DNA of 5,183 bases from an uncultured Collinsella sp. (lineage in GTDB: Bacteria; Actinomycetota; Coriobacteriia; Coriobacteriales; Coriobacteriaceae): assembly GCA_902495085.1 (NCBI GenBank), contig CABUWA010000137.1, positions 1-5,183 of the forward strand, read 5' to 3'. This document shows, piece by piece, positions 4,566-5,183 of the stretch. The position numbers and the translations under genes were made by a program. A model generated the notes under the pieces. It saw only the letters and a program-made list of their open reading frames with translations, made no database searches and was not told where the DNA came from. Every line of letters begins with the position of its first letter. The first letter of the stretch is position 1.

Positions 4566-5183
4566 ATGCTGTTCGACGTTTGGGGTAGCGATACCCTTAT
4601 CCACTGGGCCGGCTGGGCCATGGTCTTTATTGGCCTCATCGTGCTCAACGAGGTCGGCCGCCGCACCAAGCTGGGCGCGGCAATCATCTTTGGCGTGGCT
4701 CCGCTGGCCATGACCATCTACTGCGTCGCCATCGCCATCGGCGTTTCGCAGGGTGCCGAGTGGGCGCTCACCAACCCCACCCATGTGTACCAGAACAGCT
4801 GGTTCCACTACGCCAAGGTATACGCGGCGCTGGCCGGTTGCTGGGGCTTCATTGCCATTAAGTACCAGTGGGGCAAGATCGGCAAGGCGCATTGGTTCCG
4901 CGCATGGCCGTTTGTGATCGTCGCCATCAACATCATGATCGCCGTCGTGTCCGACTTCGAGAGCGCCTATCACTTCTTTGTCCTGGGCGAGTCCACCTGG
5001 GTCACCTCTGAAGGTGCTACGCAGCTGGCCGGCTGGAACAACGTGTTCAACGGCATCGCCGGTATCATCAACATCTTCTGCATGACCGGTTGGTGGAGCG
5101 TCTACGCCTCCGAGGACAAGACCGACATGCTGTGGCCCGACATGACCTGGGTCTACATCATCGCCTACGATATCTGGAACTTC
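4566..5183 (+). CDS. multi-pass membrane protein, DUF5692-like, C-terminus missing (partial)
   Basis: The frame is open for 206 codons to the window edge with no stop. The protein is strongly hydrophobic and Trp-rich. Likely membrane segments are near residues 13-29 (AGWAMVFIGLIVLNEVG), 37-60 (GAAIIFGVAPLAMTIYCVAIAIGV), 83-99, 111-128 (FVIVAINIMIAVV) and 160-180, with a further one starting near 195. A short first segment followed by NEVGRRTK suggests an N-out, loop-in arrangement, but topology is uncertain. There is no signal peptide and no transporter or enzyme motif that I recognise. I recall similar proteins from Coriobacteriia and Clostridia under the uncharacterised name DUF5692; this is from memory and function is unknown. 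It follows tetR by 63 bp on the same strand and is probably in the same regulated unit. A transporter or a membrane partner of the divergent flavoprotein are both possible. Confidence 0.75.
   Translation, partial: MLFDVWGSDTLIHWAGWAMVFIGLIVLNEVGRRTKLGAAIIFGVAPLAMTIYCVAIAIGVSQGAEWALTNPTHVYQNSWFHYAKVYAALAGCWGFIAIKYQWGKIGKAHWFRAWPFVIVAINIMIAVVSDFESAYHFFVLGESTWVTSEGATQLAGWNNVFNGIAGIINIFCMTGWWSVYASEDKTDMLWPDMTWVYIIAYDIWNF

Noticed and set aside
4227..4973. 248-codon minus-strand open frame across the end of tetR and the membrane-protein gene
   Set aside because: It spans two well-supported plus-strand genes and the gap between them, and the predicted protein is low-complexity and His/Asp-rich with no recognisable domain.

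Overview
The window looks like the chromosome of an anaerobic, gut-type high-GC Gram-positive, most likely a Coriobacteriia member such as Collinsella. This is an inference from three things: GC-rich genes separated by AT-rich gaps, strong Shine-Dalgarno sites, and the gene set (a mannose-family PTS IIA gene, a multi-cluster flavoprotein oxidoreductase, HypA, and a membrane protein resembling DUF5692). No rRNA, tRNA, CRISPR array or mobile element was found.

Layout. Positions 1-78 (minus) hold the first 26 codons of a PTS EIIA gene that runs off the left edge. Positions 79-415 are an AT-rich gap of 337 bp with no convincing gene; it holds the EIIA leader, a candidate -10 box and a repeated GTTTAAAC-containing 11-mer. 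Positions 416-844 (minus) encode HypA, a nickel metallochaperone with an unusual acidic C-terminal tail and a GTG start. Thirty bases upstream of it, 875-3652 (minus) encodes a 925-residue iron-sulfur flavoprotein. It joins a winged-helix-like N-terminus, a CxC-type cysteine module, a ferredoxin motif, a complete GltD-like NAD(P)H/FAD core and a C-terminal ferredoxin. The two genes probably form one operon.

Positions 3653-3839 are a divergent control region with two perfect 15-bp palindromes of the form TTGACR-N3-YGTCAA, plus a third, imperfect one. Rightward, 3840-4502 encodes a TetR-family regulator. After a 63-bp gap with a GC-rich stem-loop, 4566-5183 begins a multi-pass membrane protein cut by the right edge.

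Working model (inference): the TetR protein binds the palindromes and controls both its own rightward unit (tetR plus membrane protein) and the leftward flavoprotein-hypA unit. The arrangement suggests a ligand-responsive redox module pairing a cytoplasmic electron-transfer flavoprotein with an uncharacterised membrane protein. The inducer, the electron acceptor and the reason for including hypA cannot be read from this window.
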